Assembly (NCBI GenBank): GCA_002946415.1
Contig: NJPS01000014.1
Span: forward strand, 37,205 to 101,204
Reading direction: 5' to 3'
Length of the DNA stretch: 64,000 nucleotides
Source of the DNA: Rutstroemia sp. NJR-2017a BVV2
Taxonomy: Eukaryota > Ascomycota > Leotiomycetes > Helotiales > Rutstroemiaceae
Position numbers and translations under genes: made by a program. The notes below the pieces were generated by a model. The model was not told the DNA's origin, made no database searches, and saw only the letters and a program-made list of their open reading frames with translations. Positions 37,201 through 50,057 of the stretch are shown here, piece by piece. How positions within the stretch are numbered: position 1 is the stretch's first letter; each line of letters starts with the position of its first letter.

Positions 37201-40029
37201 TTAAAATTATATAAAAAATATTATAAATTTTGATAAATATAAATATCTTATTTAAATCTTCAAAATACAAATTCTATATTATTAGAACTGAATTCTTAAA
37301 ATATATTATTAGGATTTATAGATTCGAAATGAATCTAGGAAAAGTAAAAGAAGTTTTAGAATAAATATAGTTTACTATAGTTAAAGAAATATAATTATTT
37401 TTGGGATTTATAAACTTCTATAGATAATTTATTAAGGATTATTCGAAAATCGCAATACTATTTATAGAGTTAACTAAAAAGGATTATAAATATAAATAAA
37501 ATAATATAGTATAAAAGATATTTGATATCTTTAAATAGGTTTTTATATAGATACTAGTTCTTATTATATTTGATCTAGAACTACTAATTATTATTAAGAT
37601 AGATATATCAGATTATATATTAGATATAGTTTTTAGCTAACCGAATAAAGATAAAAAACTATAATCAATAGTATATTACTCGAGAAAGCTATAATTAGCA
37701 AAGCTAAATTATAAGATATATAATAAAGAGTTATTTACTATTATCAATATTTTCAGAGAATAGAGAATTTATCTTGAAAAATCTAAATATATAATCCAGA
37801 TTTATTTAGATTATAAGAACTTAGTATACTTTATAATAATTAAAGTTCTAAATAGATAATAGATATAATAAATAGAAATATTAACTATATACTATTTCAA
37901 GATATTATATATTAAAGAAAACGAAAATATTAGAACTAATATATTTAGTAGAAAACCCGAATATCTAGAAAATAAGATATATAAATTATATATTATATTC
38001 TGATAAGAAGGAGATTTATTAGTATTTAACTTAATCTAACTAACTATAATAATATCATTTTGTAATAATTACTTGGAAAAACAAATATAAAGATATTATA
38101 AAAATAATTTAATTATAAAGTAAATATTAGAAAAGCTAGATAAAGAATTTATAATTCAAGATAAAATTATATATTTCTATAAGAAGATATATATTCCTTC
38201 GATTCTAACTAAGTAATTTATTTAGAAATAATATAAGCTATTAATTTATAGATATCAAAGAATTATAAAAATATTTGTAAAGATAAAAACAAATTATTAT
38301 TTCTTATAAATAAGAAAGATAATTGAAGAAGTTATTGGAAATTATAATATACTTTATATAGTTAACTTAAAAATCTAGATATATCTTCTCAATTATAAAA
38401 ATCTATTATATAAGATTTTATAATTAAACTACTATCCTCAAAAGATCTAATTATAGAAATAGTATATAATTCTATTTTAGTAATTATAGATTAATTAACC
38501 AAGTTTGAATATATAATTCTATATAGAGAAAGTAGTATAATTAAAAACTTAGTTTATATATTCTTATAAATAATAATTAGTATATATAATATACTAAAAG
38601 AAATTATTTCCAATTAAAATAAACTCTTTATATCAAAATTTTGATAGATATTTATAATATTACTAGAAATCAAAAGAAAGTTTTTAATAATATTCTATCT
38701 ATAGATAGATAATTAGATAGAATAATTAAACCAAACTATGAAATAGTATTTATACTATTATATAAATTATCAATAGAATAATTAAATAGAACTACTACTA
38801 TTTATATAATTTGTATATAATATATCTAAAACTATAATAATAAATATATTACTAGTATATACTAATTTTGGGTTCGAGCTAAAAATATATAATACTTAGT
38901 TTCTAGATATAATAAACTTAAATATTAGTATAATAAAAATAGAAAATTTAAAGAATCTATATAAATAACTATTACTTAATATCAAGTTTATTATATAACA
39001 AATAATATAATATTATAACTAGAAATATAATATAAGATCAATATTTAAGAAAGAAGATAAGATTTATTTCTTTAGACGAAATATTAATATAAAAAAATCA
39101 AATAACAAACTAGATTACAAAAAATTAAGATTCTTTAAAATTAATAAAATAGTTGAACTAATTAATTACTATCTAGAATTATTATAAATAATAAATATAT
39201 ATTTAGTATTTTATATTTTACTTTTTGAATTAATACTACTAGAAATACCAAATATACTTTATACCGAAATTGAAAAGATATTAGATTAAAAATATATTAG
39301 AAGAAAACTTTATTATTTAATCAAATAAGAAGGATATCTATATTCGGAAAATATATAAAAACTAATCAAGAATCTGAATTATCTATAAGATTTAGAGAAA
39401 TTCTATTTAAAGAATTTTTAGTTTCCAACTAAATAACTAATTCAGAATTATTTATCGAAGAGAGTTTGAAAATTAAAAAGTTGATTTTGGAAGAACTAGA
39501 TATCTAAAAAGTTTATTTAGTTTATTTAGTTTATTTCTTTTCCAGTTTCTCTTTCTCTTCAAACTCCTTTAGTATATCTATTATATATAGATTATATTAT
39601 AATATTTTTCCAGCTTTCTTTTTTAACTTTTGTTATTATTTTCTTAAATAAAGAATCTTTATTATAATTTCTTTCTTTTTAGTTTCTAAATAAATCTCTT
39701 TATATTATACTACTATCTAGAAAGAAATAGAAATTCCAAAAATATTATAAAAATTATAACTAATACTTTTGATATATTCTCTATAATAATCTATTTTAGA
39801 GAAAATATAATATTCTAGATTCTTTTTAGAATAATGAAAATATTTTATTGATATTATTTTTCCTTTCTTCTTTATTCAAAAATAAATTAAATAACAACTT
39901 CTTAAAGATTTGAATAATTCTTTAGATATAATGAAAAAGAAAAAAACGAAATATTTATTAAAAACTTAAATAAGTATTCTATATTATTATAATAAATATC
40001 AGAACGATATTAGATTAGAAAGAGGATAA

Positions 40030-40576
40030 TATTATAATATACTTAGAATAAAAATTTGAAGATTTTAAATTTAGAAAGTAGTTAATTACTATTTAATAAA
40101 ATCGAACTATTATATAAAGATTATATAATAAAATAGAATCTAAATATTTATATCTCTAATATAGAGATAAGAAAAAAGTATCTATAATTATCGATATACC
40201 TTTATAAGAAATAATATTATAAAAATAAAGTATCTAGAAATAGATAGATACTAAAGTAATCAATAATATCTTTAATAGAATCTTAAACTAGAATTATATA
40301 ATATCTTAGTAGTTCTTAATAATCCTAATAATAAAAATTGATAAAACTAATAAGATAATAAAGAATAAAAATTTATATAACTAGATAGTTTTCTTTAATA
40401 TATAAAACTTTATATTTAATAATAATTACTACTTATTTATCTACTATTATAATTACAATCGATTTTTTATATAACTATTATCAATAATAAATCTATAATA
40501 GTACTATTAATTATTACAACTTTTAATATTTAAGATTCTAATCACTTCTATATAACTTAGAAAACAAATATTTGTA
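40030..40576 (+). repeat. Gypsy 3' LTR
   Basis: Direct repeat of 33700-34243; similarity starts at tattataatat and ends near tttgta. Edges are approximate. Confidence 0.75.
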
Positions 40577-43289
40577 ATATAAAACTAGAAGAGTTTAATA
40601 ATAATATAATAGATATATTAATTAAGAAATAGATATTCGATAATATAAAGATAAATAATTAGGATATTAATAAAGAAATAGAGATATAATAAGAATTTTA
40701 AATTATTTCTTAAGATTTATTATGATTTTTATATTTTACTTCAGAATTATAATTAACTATTTTAATAAAGGTTTTTTTTTTTGGAAAAATTATTATATAT
40801 AATATTATTATATATTAAAATATAAAGATATTATATAGTAAGTTATATATCTCCGATATATAATATCAAAATATAGGTTTATAGATAGATAACAAAAAGA
40901 TATAGATATTTAGCAAAACCTTATTAATATATATTGGTTTTATTTAAATAACTAATAATATAGTAGTATTTACCAAAAATCTATTAACTAATAGAATATA
41001 GAGTTTTATTATATAGCGACGAAAAATATTATTTATAAATCTTTTGCAATATTCTATTTTATTAAATAAGAAATTTAAAAAAGAATCTATTATTAATATT
41101 CTTAATTTCTAATTATTATATTTTCGCTAATACTTTTCTTAGCTATATATTAATATCTAACTAAGTTATATATTACTTAATAATATTTATTTTATCTATA
41201 GAATAAATATAAATCTTATTATTATAAATTAATAATACTAAGTATTTAATATATAATAATCTTCTCTCTTTATTTATCAACTATCTTATATCAACTAATT
41301 ACTATATTTTGTTCTTTCTAATTATATAACTAGATATATTTAGATAGTTTTATTATAATTATATATCTTTTTTAATTCGAAAACTCTAGTAACTTTAGTT
41401 TTATTAAAGATTATACCGAATATATTCTATTATATATAATACTATTTTATATTTAAAGATAGAATATAGAGGAAGTTATTTTTGATAACTTTAAAGTAGG
41501 AATTTATATAGATAAAACTAAATATAAAAAGATTCAATTCTATAATAACCAAGTTATAAAAGATAGATTATAGTATTTTTAGATAAACTTATATTATATT
41601 AATAAATCTAATTATATAAAGTTTTCAGAAACTATTAATTCTATATTTAGCTAATATCGAGATATAGCTAAATATTATATTTATCTCTTCGATATTTCTA
41701 TATAAAATAATATAGAAAAGTCTTTTTCTCGATCTTTATAGAAATTAGCTTTTTAGAATAATTAATAGTTTATTAAAATATAGATATTCTAAGAACTTAT
41801 TATATTATATTTTATTAAATTCTTTTTTTAGAATAACAAAAGATTAGATAATAAAAGATTATTAGAAATATCAATTTATAAGATTATAAATATCTTAGTA
41901 AAAGTATTATAAAATAAATATTTTATCTAACTTTCTATCGAAAAGTAGATATAATAGATAGCGAAATATATTACCAAATATAAAGAAAACAAAATATATT
42001 CTTTATTAAGAATCTTCGGTTTATATATTCTTCTTATTTATAGTAAAGAAGAAGAGAATATATATATTTAGCTTAAAGAGAAGATTAGTAAATATTTGAA
42101 AAATAAGTTTAACTATATCTAGATAAGATCTCGATATAATGAAAACTATAGCTATAGTTAGTTAATATATAAATTTTTATTATAGATACTGATATTTAGA
42201 ATAATATATATTAGATTATATCTTGTTCAATTAATAATCTATTTATTAGATATAGTAAACTTCTATATCGAATATAAAAAACTATATATAGTAATTATAT
42301 TTTCTCTTCTAATATATAAAAGCAATTTGTTATTAGTAGTTTAGATAAACTAAAGAAGAATAAAATTTATTTATAAGTTATAAATCAAATATAGAAAGAT
42401 TATAATATATCTATATCTCTGATATTATTATCTATCTTAATTAATAATCTTAATCAATAATTATAGATTCTGGAGGATCTTCTGAATCGATATTAGCAAA
42501 ATATCTATTATAGAAAACAATTTTATTATTATAATAAAGTTGTTTAGATATTTAGTTAAGAATATATCTAATATTCTTTAGATTCTCGCAAATATTAAAA
42601 AAGTTTAACTTCTTATTCTCGATAATACCGATAATCCGAACTTTGATTATCAGATTTATTTTCTATTTGAAATATATAATATAGTTCTTATAATATCTTA
42701 TATTTCTGAATATTTCTCTATTTTATAATATTTATATAATATCTAAACTCGATAATATATTTTATAATTAATTTTATTTATATTAATTTATAGAATTTCT
42801 CTTTTATAATTCTCTTTTTATTAATAATATTATATATATAATAAATTTCGTATTTTGAATTTTTCGAAAATATTAAAAATAATCTTAATAAATTATATAT
42901 AATTTATTAAATTATATTTATTATTAAAAAGATTTTAAAGATATAATTAAATTTATTTAATTACTTTATTTTTAAAATATAATATAATTTAATTATTTAT
43001 TATAGTTAATTTATTGAATTTATTTTAGTTAAAAATAATATATATTTCGATTTATAATAAAAATATTTCGAGTTCGTATTAATTATCTTTATATTTATCT
43101 AATACAGTTATTTTAAAAGTTTTCAAAATAATAATTTCTTATAATCCATTTATATTTATATTGTTTTTATTATTCTAATTATTATTAAAAATAATAAATA
43201 TCTAAAAAGTAGATTAATTATTAAATATTAATTTAAATATAATGAAAATATCGATTTGATATATAAAATAATAAAGATATTCAAAATAT
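40577..43289. other. AT-rich block with a possible RIP-killed NLR-type ATPase remnant
   Basis: No intact gene. On the plus strand near 42588-42735 a frame reads NIKKV-stop-LLILDNTDNPNFDYQIYF, followed by an IVLIISYISEY-like stretch. This resembles the Walker B region of fungal NB-ARC/NACHT (NLR, STAND) proteins, where LLILDNADDPxxDYxxYFPSG and TSR follow. The Walker A loop was not found and frames upstream (41400-42500) are ambiguous, so the identification rests on one motif. It could also be another repeat. Confidence 0.3.
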
Positions 43290-43530
43290 TATAATAATTT
43301 ATTTTCTAGATTATATAAAAGTAATGAGAATCTCGAGTATTATTAATTATAATAATTAATAATATTATTATAAAATTTATTATTAATAATAATTATATAG
43401 AGAATTGATTGATTGAAGATAATTATAAATATATAAATTATAATTGAAGTTAAATATAAAGCTCTATATATTATAGGAAAACTATTTATTTATATAGATC
43501 TTCGTTCTCGCTTATTTATTACTACTTATC
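43290..43530 (-). repeat. Partial Gypsy LTR, minus orientation
   Basis: Aligns by eye with 7105-7205 plus 8207-8330, that is, the same LTR without the LINE insertion. It ends at the boundary with the GC-rich island. A short piece of internal sequence (about 43230-43289) precedes it. Confidence 0.6.
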
Positions 43531-43773
43531 ACTAAGTAGTATTGATTAGAGTGTTTATCTCTACTTATTACTGATCACTACTAAGTAATCTAAGTTATAT
43601 AATGCCCTACAGGGTTCTCCTGCGATTGGTCGTCCAATCTCTAAGTCTAAGGTCCCCGTAGTCATATATCTTGAGTATGTCGTAACACCGCGCTAGCAGC
43701 CGTAGTGGGCAAAGAAGAACGAGTTTGCAAGAGCCTAGTAACGAGCTCTTCCTCCTCCTCCTCTACCTCGCCC

Positions 43774-44180
43774 TCACCCTCGTTGGGTTGGAGGGGGCGG
43801 TGCGGAAGCACCAGGGAGGCCAAGGTCCCAGGAGCTGCCTCGACGAGCAGGTCTCCGACCACGTGATGCCTCCGCAGAGGGCTTTTTGGCACGCGCACCC
43901 TGCGTTACTATAAGCTAGAGCAGCACAAGAGGGGTGCGAACAACTTACTGGCTCGGTGGTGGCGGCGGGGGGCGGGGGGGCGGCGACGGGAGCGATGGCC
44001 TTGCTCTTATCCTATATATGCTGTCAGCATGCTCGTGTGTGCTATGGGAGTAAGGGAAGGAGATTTGCGTGATGTAAACAAAGCAGAGCGCAGGGGGTTA
44101 TATACCTTCTTCTTGCCGCGCGCAGCGCGAGCGGCGGCAGCATTTGCTGCGCGAGCAGCGAAGGTCTTGGTACGAGCCAT
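43774..44180 (-). CDS. Possible small basic Ala/Pro/Arg-rich protein with histone H3-like start
   Basis: Candidate three-exon gene: 44180-44106, 44011-43949 and 43899-43774, with introns 44105-44012 (gtatat...tag) and 43948-43900 (gtaagt...gcag), both phase 0, giving 87 aa. It begins MARTKTFAARAANAAAARAA, has GKKK at residues 22-25, an Ala/Pro-rich middle (PVAAPPPPAATTEP) and a basic ASRGRRPARRG segment near the end. The first residues equal the histone H3 tail (ARTK) and the basic segment is AT-hook-like but not canonical. I do not recognise a family. GC is very high and it is surrounded by RIP-mutated DNA. Alternative splicing into an acidic frame (EVEEEEEEL) is possible. Consistent phases argue for a real gene, but this is uncertain. 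Confidence 0.4.
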
Positions 44181-44329
44181 TGTAGATAATGAATGTTTTT
44201 GATGAAGAGTATAGAAGTTGTTGTTACTATTAATAAAAGAGCAGCTATCGATAGTTTATATACACGGAAAAAGTATTGTTAAGCGAGAGGTATAACACAA
44301 AGCCTTTTTTAGGCTAGCGCGCCGCTTTT

Positions 44330-44940
44330 ATAATACGATTAAGTATTTATATTTACTATATATTCAATATACAAAAGTATTTAAATACTACTCTCTAATA
44401 TATATAATATTTTTCTAAAAGATATATTATAGAAAATAAAATAGTATAAACTGAAAATAATTTTTAATATAATTTAATATTATAAAATAATTTATTTGAA
44501 CTTTTTCTTTTTTTTAAATAATTTAATTAAAATAATTCAACTTTATAATTTAAAGAATTTTTTATTTTATATTTTATCGAATTTAACTTTATAGTTTTTT
44601 AATAAATTAATTAATTTAATTCTTTTTTATAATTTTATTATATATCTTTTTAATAAAAGATTTAATTATTAAACTTATTAATAATATTCTTTAATTAAGA
44701 AACTTATTAATAATATTCTTTAATTAAGAAACTTATTAATTATTTTAATTAGAATCTATTTTTATATATTAGTAAAATATTAAAGATAAAAAGAAATTAT
44801 TTCTTTTCTCGATTTAAAAAATCTTTATACTCTCTTTAATATTATAATTTTATTAATATTATATTTAATTATATAAATTACGAAGTTAGTAAACTCTTCT
44901 ATTTAAATAGCTTTAACTACTTAAGTAATCGCTACTGATT
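44330..44940. other. AT-rich spacer with 29-bp tandem repeat
   Basis: No gene. A 29-bp unit (aaacttattaataatattc...) is repeated at 44671-44699 and 44700-44728, with a partial third copy. Composition is like the RIP blocks. Confidence 0.6.
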
Positions 44941-45914
44941 TATTACCTCGAGTTATAATTATAAAGTCGATTTAATAAAGAGGGTAAGTTCGAAAAGTTA
45001 GTGAAAATCCACTTTTTGAGGTAGGATTTGCATAGGGGTGGGATTGAGCACGGGATATCGGTTACCCTAGATAGTTTCTCTACACAGGGTTCTAGCTCTT
45101 TAGATATATACAATATAAAGATGCCATGCCTTGATCTCTCTTGAATCATCGCGAGGTCTCTTGTATCGTCATAAGCAGAGCAAGTGAAACAGATTGAAGC
45201 GGCGATTGAGAACTACTGACGCGTTTCAACATCGCGGCGGTAACCTTTCGTTCTTCTTTTTCAGCCTTGAAGTCGTCACGAAGAAGAGAAGATATTGGAA
45301 GGTGAGATCCGTTTTAAAGGCGGGATTTGAAGCTGACGCCGCGTATCACCCTCAGCTTATGTCCTGCAATTATTGATCATTTTTTGTATGTGGCGCACTT
45401 GCGGTTGCTCCAAAGGCAAAGAAAACCAAAATTCAACAGAAAAACATTGCCTCTAGAAGAGGACTGCACATTGAATTGCAAACATCGTCTCGCAATGGGA
45501 GCCTCTATACAAGATGGCAGCTACGACTGAGCTGCTTATTAACAGACAAATGGCATTGGAGTTCGATGCATGCTGTAGCAGTTACTCTATCAGCCATATA
45601 TCTGAGTAGAAAAGGCATTGTCAGCCTTGGAAGTTTTCCTCGAAGTCATGCGTCACGTGCCATAGCGCCCAGACGGCATTTCGGCTTCACGACAGTAGGT
45701 GCTCTACGAGTCCCTTCTTCATAGTCTTATGCCATTGCAACAGAGGGGGAATATCAATTCTGTATCAAGCAATACTAGATACAGTATGCCTTGGCAGCAG
45801 AATCCTGCCAGTTACGTTGTCACTAATCCGGCCACAACAAGCAGCCCAAGCACCAGCTCCTCGGTCCAACTTGAGCAAGGACAGCTCCGACTCGAGATTA
45901 CCTATGCACAGCTT
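44941..45914. other. No supported gene; possible coding relic
   Basis: Several overlapping open frames on the plus strand (for example 45476-45724 and 45699-46133), including a Ser/Thr/Pro-rich stretch (NPATTSSPSTSSSVQLEQGQ). No zinc-cluster Cys pattern was found, so I do not call a transcription factor. The second frame runs antisense into the AsaB-like gene and is not convincing. Confidence 0.3.
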
Positions 45915-46964
45915 CTAAGCTTGATCGAAGAACACCCAAGACCGAACTTCAATGGAGCGTCTGGTTGGCGCGTCCGACGCACTGCTCATATCCCAGAATG
46001 CCCCGTGCGGAGTTACTTTGGTCACATCGGAGTCGAACGACGAGAAAACGAGCGCCTCATCAACATCGAGGTTGCTTGCATAATGATATGTATACCTACG
46101 ATGACTCGAATTAGATCACTGCTTCTTCAATAGGAAAATACTCTGGTGTTGGATCCGCACAAGAACCTTACCTGGGATCGTGCTTCAGTACACTGTCATA
46201 GCCCTTTCGACCTCGAATAGCTGCCCTCGGATCATTTTTCGAGAATATTCGCGCCAGATGTGTGTCGTAATTCCAATCTGGCACAGAGCTGTGGTTCACA
46301 AAACACAAAGGCCACTTATGCACCATTTCCCCGACAGGACGCCATACATTGATCTGGGCCCAGCGCGGATACCTAGCCAGCAGATTATCGGCTTCCTTAC
46401 CAAGAGTGTCCCTCAGTGGACCTGTAGCTGTCTCGAAATCTCGATCGATGTGCAGAATTGGCACCGCGGCGTGTGATATATCAGTGGTGGCAGAATCATC
46501 GAGGCCTTTGCTCTGTTCTCGCACACGAAATGTGTAGGGATGGACCTCCTGGCAACCCGTCATTTCCTTTATCAAGTCGGCTACTTCGCTGAAGTAAGCA
46601 TTTTCTATGAATGCCTTGCCTTGACGCCAGTACACTCGTTAGATATGCTTGTTGTGTACATATGGGCTATGGCTGAGCCGAAAAGACAAATGCACTCACC
46701 TTCTGGGGAAGTGCCAGCGAGAAATTGCTCCGCTGTCAACGATGTTTTGCATTTGACAAGTTCGTGTCCATTTTTATCTAAGCACGGTTGGAGCTGTTGG
46801 TCCCGGATGTCAAAAATCTCGACTCGGAATTTTTTAGCATCTTCACAGTTCGTCGACCCATTTGAGTAGTCAATAAAACCATCTACCTTTCCATCTTTAG
46901 TCCCGTTCCACATACCAACAATTCCAATCGTCGATGGTGAATCCTTGCCGAGATTCATTTTCAA
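45915..46964 (-). CDS. AsaB/CmcJ/NvfI-family oxygenase or desaturase
   Basis: Exons 46964-46700, 46634-46172 and 46095-45915, with introns of 65 bp (gtgagt...gag) and 76 bp (gtaagg...tag), give 302 aa, the usual size for the family. The central HAAVPILHIDRD, ARYPRWAQINVWRPV and WPLCFVN blocks and the C-terminal PHGAFWD...RRSIEVRSWVFFD are typical of the fungal family named after CmcJ, AsaB and NvfI, non-haem iron/2-oxoglutarate type or methyltransferase-annotated enzymes found in secondary-metabolite clusters. His in HIDRD is a likely metal ligand. Substrate unknown. It lies 1.05 kb downstream of the P450 on the same strand and presumably acts with it. First AG acceptor (aacgag) is slightly unusual. 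Start is the first ATG of the exon; an alternative is two codons inside. Confidence 0.82.
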
Positions 46965-48017
46965 AAAAGCTGGCGAAGAGAAATTTGGGTTTCAAAGGTT
47001 GATATGCCAAAGAGAATCTGGGTTGTCTTGTCACTCAATTCTCTGGGTGTAAACGCTGAGTAGCTGAAAGGGCATCCGCCTTGCAGCGTATTACCGAGGC
47101 AACGAAGGATGACTTCTTCCTCGGATAGTCTGAATTTTCGTGCATGACATTTTGAAGATAGCCAAAGGCCCCTGGAAAGTAGAGCTTCTTGCGTCGAAAT
47201 GCAAGTTGTCGCGCAAGGCGGGTCAGATTGGAAGCTGCAGGCGACCAGAGGCTGTTTAGTTCATCCATGCACCAAATTGTGGAGACAACAGGGTGATAGA
47301 TGCCTGAAGTTCGCCATTCACGGTTTATTCTGCAGCCTCCGGTCCTTCGGCTTAATTTTTGCTCAAAAATGTCTTTTTGATTTCTCCGGTGCGGAGCATG
47401 ATACTGCAGGCCTCTTGACCTTGCATATCGCTAGTGCTTCATGCAGTCGCCTTCACTGCGGCAAGGCATTATACTTGGTCTCAAGGATAAATAATTGTAG
47501 TCCCTGTTCTAGTACCTTTTATTTGACAGCCAATAATTTGGCAGATAGTATATCTTTTGTGCTATTTGATTGAGTAAAACTTACGATATGCAGCGACAGG
47601 GACTACAAGTATTTATCCTTGGGACCAAGTAGTAGCTCTAGAAGGATCATACATGAAGTGGTGGAGCTTGGGTTGCCCCCTGAAATATATGAATTTCTTG
47701 GTGCTATCACCTGCCGGATTGGGCCCAAAGTCAAGGTTCTCGGGCTGTTAATCCGAGTTAGAACACGACATACATTTCCTGAACAGATATTGGTTTCGTA
47801 GCTTCAATCCTAGAGGGAAGTGTTTTAATGGAGAACGAGAGTGCTTGCATGAAGAGAAGTGGCTTCTCTATACTGAAGTCTCAATTTTTGCTGCGCTATA
47901 ATTGCTGGGAACAAAACACGCGAAAAAAATACGCCAATGGCCAACACAGGCTACAATTGTTCACTTCTACCACCGTCGAATCTTTAGATACAATGAAGAA
48001 GCTTGGAATAGCCTCGG
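46965..48017. other. Intergenic with MITE and one unassigned 77-codon frame
   Basis: A minus-strand frame 47268-47035 (starting MDELNSLWSPAAS) has no recognised family and no clear splice partner; it could be a relic. A 156-bp MITE lies at 47474-47629. 47630-48017 is the 3' flank of the P450. Confidence 0.4.
47474..47629 (-). repeat. 156-bp MITE, copy 1
   Basis: Ends are inverted repeats (cttggtctcaaggataaata and its complement), about 34 bp each, flanked by TA at 47472-47473 and 47630-47631, as for Tc1/mariner-type elements. Two further copies of exactly 156 bp in opposite orientation lie at 53575-53730 and 53857-54012. Confidence 0.85.
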
Positions 48018-50057
48018 CTACCACCCTTCCAAACGTGTCAGCTTGGCCATGACTCCATCTTTCGGCGACGCAGAGATGGCTGTCACCACCTCAACCCTTT
48101 TCGTTGGATCTTGGAGCTCAATCTTAAATCGACCTGCTATGACAGCTATCATGCAAGCAAATTCGGATTTGGCAAAAGTTTGTCCAATACAGCCCCTTGG
48201 ACCATACAGGAATGTCAGATTCGCGTAGTTACCATTAGCGCCCCCGTTGCTAGCTTGGCCTTCTCTCATCCAACGCTCAGGGTTGAAAACTTCAGCGTCT
48301 GGGCCCCAGAAGTCTGGATTTAAGTTGGTTGCGCCAGGTACGATCAAAAGCTGCGTACCCTTGGGAACGGGCACGCCACCAAGCGAGGTATCTTTGGTTG
48401 CAACTCTGACTGTGGAACGTACTGGTGGAGAAAAGCGCAAAACCTCATTGCAGAAAGCGTTGAGATACGGCAGCGAATCGATTTGTGCTGATGAGGGTGG
48501 CTGTGGGTCTAAGCTCTCCTCCGATGGAATAGTAGCAGGAAGATGAGCTATCACTGATGTTACTCTCCGAGTATGGGGTGACACTTGGCCAAGTTGCTTA
48601 CCTCGAATCTCTCCCCGCAGTCGGGATTGGATCTCTGGGTACTTGCAGAGTGCGAGGACTGCCCATTGCACTGATGCTGCAACAGTTTCGTGTCCCGCTA
48701 CAAGCATAGTAATCATCTGATCCACCAAGTTCTCGTCAGTGAACAGTCCACTGGTAAGTGCAACAGATGCAACATCTTTTTCCGTCAGTTCACCGAGTCG
48801 CTGTTTTTCCTTCTTATGTTGAACCATTTGCTTCGCAACTTCCCGGACATAATCTGCGGCCTCTTGGGATTTCTTGTTTGCCTTGATAGGAAGTTTGAAG
48901 ATCGCCTCTTTCCCGCCGAGGATTACCATGCTAAGCAGAATTACCCATTTTGTAAATGTCGTCTGCTTGAATCTCAATTTGTCCAGCTCCTGACTGAAAG
49001 TGTTATTGGGATTTGTAATTGCCCCAAAGTCGTGTCCCATACCTGCCGCCCCAATAACGTCCACTGCATCAAAGTCAATTTTTTTCATCTTTTACTTAAA
49101 GACATGAACAATATCTGCAGTTTGCTGGTTGTTCATATGATTGCGAGGCAATAAGTTGACAAGGTACTTACATGTAGATCTGTGAGACCAGTCTCTTATC
49201 TGTATTCCATGCTTTTTAGCAGAAGGTGATTGAAGCTGTCTCTCCATGCCATCTGCCATCTCCACCGATTTCGTCCAGAAAATCGGATATAGAAGTTTGA
49301 TATGGCGAAATTGAAAGCTAGGCATGAGTCCTTTCCGTTGCATCTATGCTAATGTTAACTTCTATCGATGGTTAAGTTGAGGATTGCTCGTACCTTGTGT
49401 TCCTGCTGTTCGGCAACGATTATCCCATTTCCTAATAGACGTACAAGCTTAACTTTTAACGATGCTGGCTTCTCAAAGTCATACGCTTTGGACACCAGAA
49501 TTTCGCTGAGCGCCTCTCGCCCAACAACCAAAACTCTTTCGAAATCCCCGAGCATATAGCACCGGATTAGACCATTGTTTGGAACTGCTCTTGTCCATCT
49601 TCGGACACGTTCGATTGGAACGCTCAAGAAGATACTAGTATTGTTTCCAGTCAACCAGCGTCGGCCCTGATCAAACAATAAGCAGCTGGATTCTTCATAG
49701 CCTTCAAGGACGAATCAAGCTTCGAAACAGCTGAAGTCTGCACAATCTGTGGCTTACCTTTGGTGTTGGAATATGTTTTATGGGCGAGAGAAGTTCCGGA
49801 TATAGAAAGATGCCGTAAAGCAACTGTGCGCAGACCGCAACAAACAGGAAACTAGAACATGTCCAGAAGTATGATCCCTTCACAGAGTACTGAGGAGAAT
49901 ATCTGAGAACGAGTAATGCAGCACCCAGGGCAAACACACTCCATAACCGAGCCATCTTCACGATGAATGAGAATAAGTCGCTTGCAAACTGATACAATAA
50001 GTCAAAAAAATCCGGTTCTGACGCAGGAAGTTTGAATGTTACTCGTTTCTTGCTCAT
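48018..50057 (-). CDS. Cytochrome P450 monooxygenase
   Basis: Five exons: 50057-49758, 49666-49394, 49343-49172, 49063-48602 and 48547-48018, with introns of 91, 50, 108 and 54 bp. All phases agree and give 578 aa. Haem-binding FLYGPRGCIG with the Cys ligand at about residue 522, an I-helix AGHET, ExxR in NEVLR and the PERW block after the meander are all present. The N-terminus has two hydrophobic stretches (about residues 40-90), so it should sit in the ER membrane. Slightly longer than most P450s because of that extension. Likely hydroxylates a pathway intermediate; substrate unknown. Transcribed divergently from the citrate synthase across 1.2 kb. The 108-bp intron is the least certain join; it restores a STLDVIGAAGMG block expected in fungal P450s. 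Confidence 0.9.

Larger units (their letters stand above)
33700..40576 (+). mobile_element. Ty3/Gypsy element with both LTRs, RIP-decayed
   Basis: Two direct repeats of about 545 bp (33700-34243 and 40030-40576) bracket a 5.8-kb interior in the gag-pol order of Gypsy elements. A gag remnant lies near 34500-35250 with a degraded zinc-knuckle region. Reverse transcriptase at about 36765-37030 contains the ITIKNRYLLLLVNKL block, with RNase H around 37500-37900. Integrase follows around 38150-38900. Every domain is broken by TAA/TAG stops. The two LTRs differ from each other mainly by transitions, so divergence cannot be used to date it. No convincing target duplication was found, perhaps erased by RIP. 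Confidence 0.8.
21350..43530. other. RIP-type AT-rich isochore (nested transposons)
   Basis: Continuous low-GC block in which TpA is dominant, CpA and TpG are scarce and all long frames are destroyed. It holds the nested elements listed separately. The left boundary falls inside the retroelement at about 21350; the right boundary is sharp at about 43530-43600, where GC-rich DNA starts. The internal LINE at 29240-31190 is a less mutated patch. Confidence 0.85.

Noticed and set aside
44671..44740. Regular repeats considered as a CRISPR-like array
   Set aside because: Head-to-tail repeats without spacers, in a eukaryotic chromosome.
45699..46133. 144-codon plus-strand frame with Ser/Thr-rich segment, considered as a pathway transcription factor
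   Set aside because: No zinc-cluster Cys motif, and its 3' half is antisense to a well-supported exon of the AsaB-like gene.
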